Shown one piece after another: positions 21,464-31,500 of a DNA stretch of 64,000 bases. The notes under the pieces are model-generated. The model was not told where the DNA came from. It ran no database searches and was given only the letters and a program-made list of their open reading frames with translations. How positions within the stretch are numbered: the stretch's first letter is position 1; each line of letters opens with the position of its first letter. A program made the translations under genes and the position numbers. Origin of the DNA: Pseudo-nitzschia pungens. Taxonomy: Eukaryota; Bacillariophyta; Bacillariophyceae; Bacillariales; Bacillariaceae. The stretch covers positions 984,501 to 1,048,500 of the forward strand of contig CM074760.1 in the NCBI GenBank assembly GCA_037355855.1. The letters are read 5' to 3'.

Positions 21464-24400
21464 ATGACGAGATTAGCGGCTCCACTGCGTGGTTCGATCC
21501 GCGAGGGTCGGGCATCGCTTCGTCGGGCGCTGCGTTTGCGGCACGGGCACTTCTCGACACGAGCCGCCGCTGGTCCGGAAGCCGACGGACACCACCGAGG
21601 CCGTCTCGGACCGACCGAGATTCCGCGCCAACGCCGAGGAGGACTGTTGCGCCAACGACCGGGCGAGATTCCTCCGATCCACGCTCCGGCAAGGACTCTC
21701 GCGAGGCACTTGTCGCTGCCATCTTCGCCGTCCTCCTCCGCCTCCTCGCAGGTCAATGTCAATGTCAATGTCAAAGCCAATTCCAAGTCAAATTCCAATG
21801 CCAATGCCAATAAGGAAGAGCACGATCACCGGGTGGCCGAAGCCCAGGCGTTGGTCCTCGCTCGTCTCGCGCAACGGAAGAATTCGTTGTCGTCAATGCC
21901 TCTCAAGACCAAAACCGTTGCTGTCGCGGAAGCAGGAGGCGCAGCACCCAATAAAGGCCTCCCGATCAAGCAGCGAAGGGCCGTCCTCAAGGCGATCCAG
22001 CACTGGTTGTCCAAGGATCCGACCTTTTTCGTGGCGACCATGGAGGCACTGGATCTCAATCTTCGGGGACCGAACCGCGAGAATCGGAACCGATACCAAA
22101 ATATCTACAACGGCAACAGCAACGGCAACGGCTCCAAGTACCACAATGGTGCTGGTACTCGTGCCGCCTACGAGGAACCCCATCCCCTCCAAGCCGTTTG
22201 GGACCAATACCGACAACTCTATCACGAGTCGATACCCAAATTCTTACAGAACAAACTGGAAGAGGAAGGACGTTCCAAACGAGGCCAAACCAACGGGCAT
22301 GACAATGCCAATGCCAATTCTGCAACCGTTCACTACAACACGGAAATAAAGAACATTATGCTGGAGAAACTCAACTCGGTGGGTTTTGGCGATTCCGAGT
22401 GGTGCCATCGCTTCCGGCAGGTTCCAAACTATCGAGCCAAGCAGGAGCAATGGACCAACACCATTGACGAACGCACCGCCGAGCTTCACGAGACGGCAGC
22501 CGCTCTGGCCAAGGCGCGCAGGAGTCTCGAGTCGCTGGAAGAAAACCTGGTCGAGCACCGAAGCACGCTGGAAGCTGCGACGGCTACCGTTTCGGCTCCC
22601 GACACTGATCCCGAGATGGGGCTACCGGTGGTAGGTGGTCATCCGATGCATCCTAAAGGCAGAGCGAAAACAAAAGCTCAGAAACGAGAGGAACGAAGAA
22701 GACGAAAAGACGAGTTGCGAAGGGCAAACACACTGAAAAAAGAAAGCGTCGACAGCTACGCCCACGAATCGACGACTAGCGGCAATGGGGTTGCCGAAGA
22801 CAAGTCGTTTTTTGGAGGCATATGGGAGTCCATTTGCTCGTCGATTTGGTCGGATTCGGGGTCGCAATCAGTGGAGAAATCCAACCAGTCTAATGAATTT
22901 GTCAAGGCGGAAGATCACGGATCCGGATTCGGCAGAACAACCAATCCACAACGCAACGAAGTTTCTATCAATAGCAGTGTGCAGAGTTCGGGCAAAACGC
23001 CCACGGAACCCGATTTTGGAGAGTTCCATCCCTTTGTCCATCGAACAACCCAAAGGAAGGATCGGAGGCTCCAGCGACGCATCGATAAAAAACGCGACGC
23101 CGTCCGGGAACTGCAGGCGACGGTCGACCGTTTGACCGCGGACCTTCGCCGCGCCGAGCGGTCCAGAGCCGGCTCGAAACCTCCCATTTCTCAGGAGGAA
23201 TACGAACGCGCCACGGTGGCTGTGACCGAGGCCAGGAATTCCATTTGCCGAGAATTCGCCGAACACATCGAGGAGAAGCACGCCCAATCGATCCGGCACT
23301 ACCAGCTTTTGGATGCCAAGACGGATCTGACCAAGCCCCACGAGTGGTATTCCTACGCGCGGCTGGATCGCCGCAAGATCATCTTTCACGGGGGACCGAC
23401 CAACTCGGGAAAGACCTATTCGGCACTGGAGCGCCTCAAGGATGCCACGAAGGGCTTGTACTTGGGCCCCCTTCGGTTGCTGGCTGCCGAGGTCTACGAG
23501 ACTCTCACGACAGAAGGCCTGTACACGAATCTCTTCACGGGACAAGAGCGGAGAGAAATTGCCTTTAGTACACACACCGCCGCTACGGTAGAAATGTGCA
23601 ACGTCAACGAGGAATACGACGTGGTGGTCATCGACGAGATCCAGATGATTTCCGATCCCACCCGTGGATCCGCCTGGACCAAGGCCTTGCTGGGTTTGCG
23701 CTGCAAGGAAATCCACGTCTGCGGTGGCTTGGAGGCCGCTCCAATTGTTCGCAAGCTCGCGGACGCCTGTGGCGACGACTTTGAGTTGAACCAATACCAG
23801 CGGTTTTCCGATCTGGAGGTCTCCAAGAAAAGCCTGGCAAAGAATCCGACCAAGACGGGCTGCTATCGAAACGTTCAACCCGGCGACTGCATCGTGGCCT
23901 TTAGCCGAAACGACATTTTCGCAATCAAGAGAGAAATCGAGTCGCTGACGAATCACAAGTGCTGCGTCATTTACGGCAAACTTCCCCCGCAGACCCGCGC
24001 CGATCAAGCGAGACGCTTCAACGATCCAACTTCCGGCTATGACGTTCTCGTGGCGAGCGATGCCATCGGAATGGGACTCAATCTCAACATCAAACGGATC
24101 GTCTTCAACTCCATCTTCAAGTTCAACGGAGAAAAAGTCATTCGCCTGGGCCACTCGGACGTGAAACAAATCAGCGGCCGAGCCGGGCGTCGGAATTCGC
24201 CCTACCCGAACGGGGAGGTCACCTGTCGGGACTTTCGTGACCTCGGGTACGTCCGCAAGTGTCTTTCCACGGAGATTGCGCCGCTCCGCAAGGCCGCTCT
24301 CCTGCCGACCGAATCCCACATCGAATTGTTTGCGCAGGCCGTTTCCGCTCCTGCCCGGGACACCGCCGCCACCGATATCGATATCGACACGGCTCGGAGC

Positions 24401-25015
24401 CATCCCGATCTGCACGAGATCCTCCAGCAATTCAGTGCCATGGCTACCGTCCGAGGTGACTTTTTTCTCGGTCGGCAGACCGAGATGACCATGATTGCCA
24501 AGCGACTCAAGCACATCCCCATCCGACTCCGAGACGCCTACACCATGTGCCTCAGCCCAACTACGGAAACCTCGGTGAAGCTCCTCGAGACCTTTGCCGC
24601 AAAGGTTTCCCAGAACGAGGCATTTGGCCTTCCCTCGAGATCCGTTCCGAGAAAGGCCAAATCGTTCGACGACTTGTCCTACCTGTGCAACATTTATTCC
24701 GACGTTGATTTGTTCATGTGGCTGCAGTTTAAGTTCCCCCCCGGGAATGCCGTTGAGCTTGCTACCGCCCTGGCCAGGAGAGAACGAACCATGGAATTCA
24801 TCAACGAAGCCTTGTCCGCCACGGAACGACTCAAACTGGAGCACTGCTATCTGCAAACGGCTCAGAGGAACCGCAGTATTTGGGAGCGACACAACGGAGG
24901 ACCCAATGGGCGCAATCGCTTGGACTCCGCAGACGATTGTCCGGAGGCGGAAGACGACTATGAACTAGAGTTTGAAGTGGATGACAGCTACGAGGATGTG
25001 CATAGAATGATGTAA
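21464..25015 (+). CDS. SUV3: SUV3-like ATP-dependent RNA helicase, mitochondrial
   Basis: 1183 residues, single exon, ATG at 21464 in a CCACC context. The first 35 residues are Arg/Leu-rich without acids until residue 14, fitting a mitochondrial presequence. The helicase core starts near residue 640: motif I GPTNSGKT (about 643-650), VVIDEIQMI (about 720), YGKLPPQTRADQ, LVASDAIGMGLNLN and motif VI QISGRAGRR (about 902). A SUV3 C-terminal module (LFMWLQFKFPPG) and an acidic tail follow. SUV3 unwinds RNA for mitochondrial RNA decay, with PNPase or DSS1-type nucleases in other eukaryotes. The roughly 640-residue region before the core is unusually long, low in complexity at first, and has two predicted coiled coils (about 345-380 and 530-570). 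A long open frame on the opposite strand (24892-22868) is a shadow. Confidence 0.94.
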   Translation: MTRLAAPLRGSIREGRASLRRALRLRHGHFSTRAAAGPEADGHHRGRLGPTEIPRQRRGGLLRQRPGEIPPIHAPARTLARHLSLPSSPSSSASSQVNVNVNVKANSKSNSNANANKEEHDHRVAEAQALVLARLAQRKNSLSSMPLKTKTVAVAEAGGAAPNKGLPIKQRRAVLKAIQHWLSKDPTFFVATMEALDLNLRGPNRENRNRYQNIYNGNSNGNGSKYHNGAGTRAAYEEPHPLQAVWDQYRQLYHESIPKFLQNKLEEEGRSKRGQTNGHDNANANSATVHYNTEIKNIMLEKLNSVGFGDSEWCHRFRQVPNYRAKQEQWTNTIDERTAELHETAAALAKARRSLESLEENLVEHRSTLEAATATVSAPDTDPEMGLPVVGGHPMHPKGRAKTKAQKREERRRRKDELRRANTLKKESVDSYAHESTTSGNGVAEDKSFFGGIWESICSSIWSDSGSQSVEKSNQSNEFVKAEDHGSGFGRTTNPQRNEVSINSSVQSSGKTPTEPDFGEFHPFVHRTTQRKDRRLQRRIDKKRDAVRELQATVDRLTADLRRAERSRAGSKPPISQEEYERATVAVTEARNSICREFAEHIEEKHAQSIRHYQLLDAKTDLTKPHEWYSYARLDRRKIIFHGGPTNSGKTYSALERLKDATKGLYLGPLRLLAAEVYETLTTEGLYTNLFTGQERREIAFSTHTAATVEMCNVNEEYDVVVIDEIQMISDPTRGSAWTKALLGLRCKEIHVCGGLEAAPIVRKLADACGDDFELNQYQRFSDLEVSKKSLAKNPTKTGCYRNVQPGDCIVAFSRNDIFAIKREIESLTNHKCCVIYGKLPPQTRADQARRFNDPTSGYDVLVASDAIGMGLNLNIKRIVFNSIFKFNGEKVIRLGHSDVKQISGRAGRRNSPYPNGEVTCRDFRDLGYVRKCLSTEIAPLRKAALLPTESHIELFAQAVSAPARDTAATDIDIDTARSHPDLHEILQQFSAMATVRGDFFLGRQTEMTMIAKRLKHIPIRLRDAYTMCLSPTTETSVKLLETFAAKVSQNEAFGLPSRSVPRKAKSFDDLSYLCNIYSDVDLFMWLQFKFPPGNAVELATALARRERTMEFINEALSATERLKLEHCYLQTAQRNRSIWERHNGGPNGRNRLDSADDCPEAEDDYELEFEVDDSYEDVHRMM

Positions 25016-25191
25016 AGTGCGAGATAAGGAAGGTTTGCTGTGTTTCAATTTTCTTGCAAAGATTACATTGCGCGCGTTAATTTCCCAAATGCTCTATTCC
25101 GAAACCACAGTAGCGAGTGTACGTGTTGCGTTGTTCCATCGAATATCGGTTTGCGCAATTGCGATCGAAATAATTTGATCCGTCGACCGAC

Positions 25192-25599
25192 CTATTCTCT
25201 GGGAACTTCAATATTGCTGACGTCAATGTTTCCCATGATGAACGGGAAGAAGGCAAAGGCCAGTCCGGTGAGAACCATGATGGGAAAGGCGATGTACAGA
25301 CCAATGTCGAACGCTTCGGTTCGTTCCCGGGGCTGGGGGATCACACCTCCCAGCGACGCCGCTCGGAGTTCTTCTTCCGATGCCTCCCAGCTCTTCATCT
25401 TTTCTTCGAGCGACATCTTTTCGACCGGTTTCTCCTCCGAGGACTCATCGCTGCTTTCGCGGACGACCACCAGGGACGGCTGGTTTCGCGCGACACCGAC
25501 CCGACCAACGATCGATGAGGTGGGCGGAGAAAACGCCTCGATCTGGAACGAAAGGCATGCCAAAACAATGGCGGCAAGAATCAGCGTTGTTCTCGTCAT
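25192..25599 (-). CDS. Small plastid-targeted membrane protein, unknown function
   Basis: 135 residues from the ATG at 25599. The first 20 residues are a signal peptide (MTRTTLILAAIVLACLS) ending in an IEA-FSPP junction, which matches the Ala/Phe motif that sends diatom proteins through the four plastid membranes. The mature part has a charged Glu/Lys/Ser-rich section (about 45-90) and one hydrophobic helix close to the C-terminus (LYIAFPIMVLTGLAFAFFPFI), so it is probably a single-pass thylakoid or inner-envelope protein. I do not recognise the family. It converges on SUV3, with 176 bp between stops, and diverges from the RNA ligase gene. Confidence 0.75.
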   Translation of the reverse strand: MTRTTLILAAIVLACLSFQIEAFSPPTSSIVGRVGVARNQPSLVVVRESSDESSEEKPVEKMSLEEKMKSWEASEEELRAASLGGVIPQPRERTEAFDIGLYIAFPIMVLTGLAFAFFPFIMGNIDVSNIEVPRE

Positions 25600-26318
25600 T
25601 GCGCTTTGTAGGTGTCTCTGATCGATTTGATTTTTCAATTATTTGTCTCGGGTTGTCTTCACGAGGGTACCGGTATGTCTCTGATCTTCAGGGAATGCAA
25701 TCCGTGTTTCGGCTCCTCCTGTTAACAACAATCTGCGGAACTAACGAGTAAAAACCTTACTTGTAATGAACCGGATGGATGTCTTGAAGGGGCAACTGCA
25801 ACTCGATGAGCTGTCTGTCTGGTGTCTGATGCGAAGTGGGTTTGCTACGGAAGAGATACCATGCCTCCTGCAACACTTCTGTTCCAGAGTGCTGATTGAT
25901 CGAAGTGCGTGGTAACTTAACACCTTTTGGAGGTATCCGATTATCTTCAGGGAAGCATACCGTACGTACGTACGACAGCCAAGAACCCATCAATCAATCT
26001 CACAATCAACAATGAAGCAAGACTTACCAAGATCCAAGATTTCTTATTGGCGCAATGATGTCAGAATGCGTTGATAACGAAAGAATACGGCATGGATTTC
26101 GTTCTGAAACGTGCGCTTTGATTCGAAACATGTGTCACTTTTCATGGCTCTTCTGATCTTTTTTTCTTTGCCTTGGGTTGCTTGCTCTCTCTCATCTTTC
26201 CTTCCCAAATCTCCGTCATGACATTATTTTTTGCAGTCGGATTACAAACACCAAACAACTAACTTCCTGTGCACTGCAGTACAGACCAAAACGAAGACGG
26301 CAATGACCCTACACGACA
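25600..26318. promoter_or_regulatory. Divergent intergenic region between plastid protein and RNA ligase
   Basis: About 720 bp, upstream of both genes. Contains AACCTTACTT at 25753, one of the 9-mers that recur between genes in this window, and a GTACGTACGTACG stretch at 25963-25975. No coding frame supported. Confidence 0.4.
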
Positions 26319-27443
26319 ATGAAATTCAAAAAATACACATCCATCGAAAACTCCCACCGGAAAAAGTTCGTAGCCGATTGCGTCTCGGCCATCGAGCTCG
26401 GGTACTGCAAGGATGACTTTGTCGTCGAAGAAAAGGCGCACGGAGCCAACTTTGCCTTCTACTACAATGGAACGGAGCTCAAGACCGCCTCCCGGTCGGG
26501 ATTCTTGGAAAACGATGGCGACGGCTTCTACAAATCACACCACCTGAAGAGACGGTACGAAAAAGCAATCGAGGAGCTCTACTTGCTCCTAGGTAGTCGC
26601 TCCAACGAACGCACCAAAGAGAACACGGCAATGACGATCCGTGTGGTCGGCGAGCTCATTGGAGGATCCTACCGGCATCCGGACGTGGAGCGGGATCCCC
26701 GCGTCCCAAGAGTCCAGGACGGGGTGGACTACTGTCCGGGCCACGAGTTTTACGCATTTGACCTGCACGTCCTTTCGGAGCGAGAGGGAGCCAACGGCGA
26801 GGTGCACTCTTCGTACACGACACCCGTCGACAAGCTCGAAATGAATCGGTTGTTTGGGCTGGCGGGTTTCTTGTACGCCAGGCCACTCTTTCGCGGCACG
26901 CTGACCGAGTGCCTCGCCTTTGGCAACACGTTCCGCAGCCACATTCCCGGCTGGCTCGGACTTCCGGAGCACCCGGAAACGAACCACGCCGAGGGCAAGG
27001 TCATCAAGCCGGTGGCTGTGGCCACCCTGGCAAACAAACGGCGGATCATCCTGAAGGACAAGACGGAACGCTTTTCCGAGGTTCGACGCAACGGGCCCAC
27101 GAACGAAGCCACGGCCACGGTCACCGCATCGCAATCCCGGTCCGACTCGGGGAACGCACTGGAGGCCATTGCCCGCGCCCACATCACGGCCAACCGTCTG
27201 GCGAGCGTTCGTTCCAAGGAGGAGTCGTCGTCGTCGTCGTCGTCGCACCTCGAATCATCCGCAACCGCCCGAGACTGCGGACGCATCGCGGGACTTTTGG
27301 TCCTGGATGCGCTCGAGGAATTCCGGAGCGAACACGGCGAGGCCTTTGACGCTCTGGACCGGAAGGAACAGAAACTCATTCGGAAACAATTGGTGTCCGA
27401 TGCGATGGCCGTCGTCCGGGAACAGCTCTCGAAGAAACGTTAG
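26319..27443 (+). CDS. T4 RNA ligase 2-type (Rnl2) ATP-dependent RNA ligase
   Basis: 374 residues, single exon. The start is well supported because MKFKKYTSIEN opens exactly like phage Rnl2 proteins. Nucleotidyltransferase motifs: I, EEKAHGANF with Lys39 as the residue that would carry AMP; IIIa, VVGELIGG; III, EFYAFDLHV; IV, AEGKVIKP; V, IILKDKTERFSE. The C-terminal about 90 residues (from ARDCGRIAGLLVLDALEEF) correspond to the small helical domain of Rnl2. The family seals 3'-OH/5'-phosphate nicks in duplex RNA and includes the kinetoplastid RNA-editing ligases. No clear targeting peptide, so nucleus or cytosol is likeliest. A serine run encoded by TCG repeats (27225-27246) separates the two domains. 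The biological substrate is unknown. Confidence 0.92.
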   Translation: MKFKKYTSIENSHRKKFVADCVSAIELGYCKDDFVVEEKAHGANFAFYYNGTELKTASRSGFLENDGDGFYKSHHLKRRYEKAIEELYLLLGSRSNERTKENTAMTIRVVGELIGGSYRHPDVERDPRVPRVQDGVDYCPGHEFYAFDLHVLSEREGANGEVHSSYTTPVDKLEMNRLFGLAGFLYARPLFRGTLTECLAFGNTFRSHIPGWLGLPEHPETNHAEGKVIKPVAVATLANKRRIILKDKTERFSEVRRNGPTNEATATVTASQSRSDSGNALEAIARAHITANRLASVRSKEESSSSSSSHLESSATARDCGRIAGLLVLDALEEFRSEHGEAFDALDRKEQKLIRKQLVSDAMAVVREQLSKKR

Positions 27444-28501
27444 GAGAGGATGGGAGAGGAGAGGAGATGATGGTAGCAGTGGTTTTTGCTGGCTCTTCGT
27501 TCTACAAAGTATGCAATTGTACCAGAAAACCAAAGCAATCTTAGCACATCTAAATTGTGTATCAACTTCTCTAGTTACTGCATTGATTCATCGCCGTGAA
27601 TGACAACACAAAAAGAAAGTTGAGACTATTGAAACCAAAATCAATGAGGATAGCCTCGTGATCTCACGGTTTGCGTGCTGTTTTTTCGACCACATCCGCT
27701 GCGATGCATCTGCTGGACTTTCATGTGGAAGAGGAGGCGGATATTGTGTCATGGATGCGACCTTGGCTGCGACTGCTGCCCCAGCAGCTGGTTTGCTCCA
27801 GATAGAGTAGTACTTTTGTTTTGCTGTAGGATGCGCATCGTTCCGTCACTCAAAGATCCGATCCACTACCAAACGTTGCCAAGTAAACCTTACAAGTGGA
27901 TCGAATGTTGCAATGAAGTGCCGAGTAGAAGCAATCATTAAAAGCATAGTATTGAGTATGTATCGGTATGTGAGATACATACCAACAATATCATTCCATT
28001 TTTTGGGCGCGTCATCCCCCGGAGAACCTCGCTTGCTTAAGGCGCAACCCAACCATAATTGCGCAATTCAAATCATCCCGACATATGGTACGAGTAAGGT
28101 TTACGTCTGCCTACAACTATCGGTACGGGACATGACGCAGCCAGATAACATCTCATCATTGCTGCGGACTGTAGAAAAAGCCCATAATTACCTACCTGCC
28201 GCATTTGGCCAAGTTTTCCTCGAGATTTGCGTTCCATTTTTCTCTTGGCAACGCATCATATGATTTTTTACTCGTGTTCGCTTCGGCGTTCTCTGCTCTT
28301 TACTCGTTCCGCACATTGAACATCCCCAAATAGATCGTGCGCAGAAATCCAGTGGGACTGTCCAACACATTGCTTTGCAATAAGCACGGAACGCGTTGTT
28401 TTGGAGGGAACCACGGAGCGATAGCCAGGACTACATCACACGAAACTAGAAGAAATACGGTAGGCTGTGATAGGAGTGAAGTACGCAATAGTTTTCGAAG
28501 C
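27444..28501. other. Intergenic, no gene seen
   Basis: About 1.06 kb between two plus-strand genes. Holds TAAACCTTAC near 27884 and the overlapping words GTACGAGTA/AGTAAGGTT at 28088-28101. The frame of the DDHD gene stays open back to 28337 but has no ATG before 28502. Confidence 0.55.
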
Positions 28502-31500
28502 ATGACTGCCGGATCGGCTGCCGAGGGGAATCGGCAAGGCGGGACCAATCGGAGAACAAAATCGCCCGAATCGACGCCCGAAATGGCAAGCGATGACGCT
28601 CCCCAGTGGGAGAAACGATTGTCCATAGACACATTTCCAAAGACCGACGACGACCAAGCACCAATGCTCGCGGGCCAAGCCAGCAAAGAAGTCCGGCGCA
28701 ACAAAGCACTTCGGTTTGCGGGTTCCAACGACGACTGGATCTCCCCATCATCGTCTTCCTCTTCGTCTTCGTCCGGCACGCCTTCGGGCACCGGAAGCTC
28801 TCCCCGCCCGCTCCAGCGAACGAACGATCGACTCACCTCGATTGCCCGAACGGCGGTCCGCGCCACCAAGGAGCAGTTCTGGGATTCCAACGAAACCGGA
28901 ATCGTTGCGGCACAGACCGCCGTAGATCGCTGGGAGGACGCCTACGTCTGGGTCCGCAACGCGGTCGTCGCCTCCAGCCGCTCGGTAGCAGGAATCTACG
29001 ACGCCTCCAAGGCCGGAGCCCGCGGCCTGGACAAGGGCCTGCTGGTCCCGGTTCGGGATTACCTGCTGCTCCCGACCTTTGGCTTTGCGGAGCACGTTGT
29101 GAGCGAGACGAGTTCCTTTCTGCGGTCCGAAAAGGCGGAGCGCATCAAGACCGCGGCCTCCCGGGGATCCGCCGAGTTTGTCTCCAGGACCATCCCCTTT
29201 GGCCTGGGAGACACGGTCGTGCTGCCGGCGGTCAAGCTCGGGGCCGAGACGATGAAAACCGCGTGGGACGTTGCCCGGTACCCGGTGCCCTCCCCCAAGC
29301 GGGTCCGGGACACGGTGGACTTTTGGCTCAACGGATCCAAGCACAACCTGTCGGTGTGCGGGCGAGAGATCCGCTGGTACGTCCGGAGGGCCGATGCCAA
29401 CATCGGCCGGACGCTCCGCCGGACCCAGTGGGTGGTCCTGGGACGGGGACCGTACGAGACGCTGGACGATGCGGGGCGGCGCGATGTGATGGACCACGTG
29501 TGCGACCGCTATCTGTCCCTCGGAAATGTCGGAGGCAACGACGACAGCGACAGTGACGGCGACGAAAGCGATAGCCATAGCCGTAGCCATCATCATCGCG
29601 ACGGCACCATTCCTCTGATGGTCGCGCGGTACGAATTCATGGCCAATGTTCGGGCGTGCAACCGATCGCTCTATCGGGATCTCGTGGAAACCGGACTGCT
29701 CAAGGAACGGGGCGGAAAATCGACGCGCGACGACGAGTGGTTGTCCGAACGCCCTCTGTACCGGACCCACAACACCGACGACGTGTTTTTGCTCCGCGAG
29801 GACGAAGGCAAGGACCAGGACCAGGACGAAGCACTCCCCGGCGACGGTTCCGGTGCTTCTTCCGCCTTTGCCCTATGGTTCCGTCTCCCCTCCGAAAACG
29901 GACAAAAGCCCAAGAGAGACGTTCCGTGGATCGCCTTTGGCGAAGCGGAAGCCAAAAAGCTGGAAGACAAGTACCGATCCATTCTCAAGGACACCAATGA
30001 AGATGCGAACGCGGCCGCTGCGCGCGGTGGGGATTCGGTGGACCGAACAACCGGTGCCAACGACAAATCAAACGCAAACGCAAACGCAAACGAAGAACAA
30101 CGAGACCCCTCGCGGGATCCGGCATTGCAGCAACGAGCGCGAGCCCAAGGGCACGCGCAGAGGCAAGAACCAGCGTGGGAGTCCCCCAAATACGAAACCA
30201 ACTCCAAGTGGTACGATCCCGATCTCGATCGCGACGTCCTGGTGGACCAAAAACGATACGCGATCCGGTTCGTGCGCTGCTGCCCCGTGTGCCGCAAGCC
30301 GCATCCGAGGGACGACGGAGAGGGCATTTCTCGTCCGCTGCACGAGACGTGCGGTGACTGCCGGCCAGCGGACGGGGAGGCGGAACAGAGCCTCGAGGGG
30401 GAAAGCGCTGCCGGTTCTGCTGCGGTTGCGATTGCGGCTGCTGGTGCTGGTGCTGATGCGTCCCCGTCGTGGAGAGCCGAACGCCTCCTGGCTCTTCCGC
30501 CGCCTCTTCTGGGATTGCATCGCCCGACGATGTGGAGGTCTTACGGTCCCGACGAAATTCGCCGAGCGGTCTGGTTCTTGGACACGCCACAGCACGGTCC
30601 CCAGCCCTACGGCGAAGATGCCCAGGCGATGTTGGAAGACGCGTATCACTTTCTCAAGTGGACGATAGAGTCGAAACGAATCAAAGGTCTTTCCGATTGC
30701 GAGGATGGCAGCAACGGCGGCGAAATCGGGGACGACAAGAGGGATGCAAACGTGTTGCTAACGGTTCAGGTTCCGAGCCCCGACAATGGGGAGCAACAAC
30801 TCGTTCAGTTTTCGTCCCTGACAGTGGCAACAGCCATTGGTAGGGGACTCGGGGGAGCCATTGCGCTTTTCAAACGACGAGTTTATAGAGGGGCGTACCA
30901 TTGTTTCCAGAAAGACGATGCGGAACCGACCAAAGCCGATTCGGCCATTGGCAAACAACAAGCACAAGATGTTTCTCTACCGGTCGACGAGGAATCCATA
31001 TGGACCGCAACAACCGACGAGGCATTGGAAAGGCTTAGACTCACCATTGCTAGTGCCGAGACTCTCGCTGACGAGGCACTAGAACGACTAGATATCGACA
31101 TCGACTACGAGGAGTGTTTCAAAGATGTCGACGTCGTGCAAGAAACGGAAGAGAACAAGGAATCTCCTCTGCAGGAGGACGAGTCTCCGACTTTGACAAT
31201 TTCCAAACAAACCACGCGCGACGATCCACCATCTCTTGCATTTCCTATTGAGATGCCTCGTGGTGATGTCCTGGAGAGTGATGCCGAAAGCTCTGAAGCC
31301 GACCATCTCATTCTGGTGATCCACGGGATTGGAGAAATGATGAAGACATTCGACCTGTTTGGGCTGAAAAAAGTGCCCACTATAGCAGACTGTTGTGGGT
31401 ATCTCCGCGACAATCACACGGAAATTTCGGGTGCTCGGCTGGCTCAAACTTTTCAGACAAACGATACCACTTTGGAATCGAAAACGTCTGAACGTGTCGA

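Noticed and set aside
22868..24892. 674-residue open frame antisense to SUV3
   Set aside because: Lies wholly within a conserved helicase on the other strand; the frame stays open through codon bias and shows no motif.
28748..29770. 340-residue open frame antisense to the DDHD gene, and the shifted plus frames at 28606-29556 and 29646-30668
   Set aside because: GC-rich shadows of the DDHD coding frame, made of Arg/Pro/Gly low-complexity sequence.
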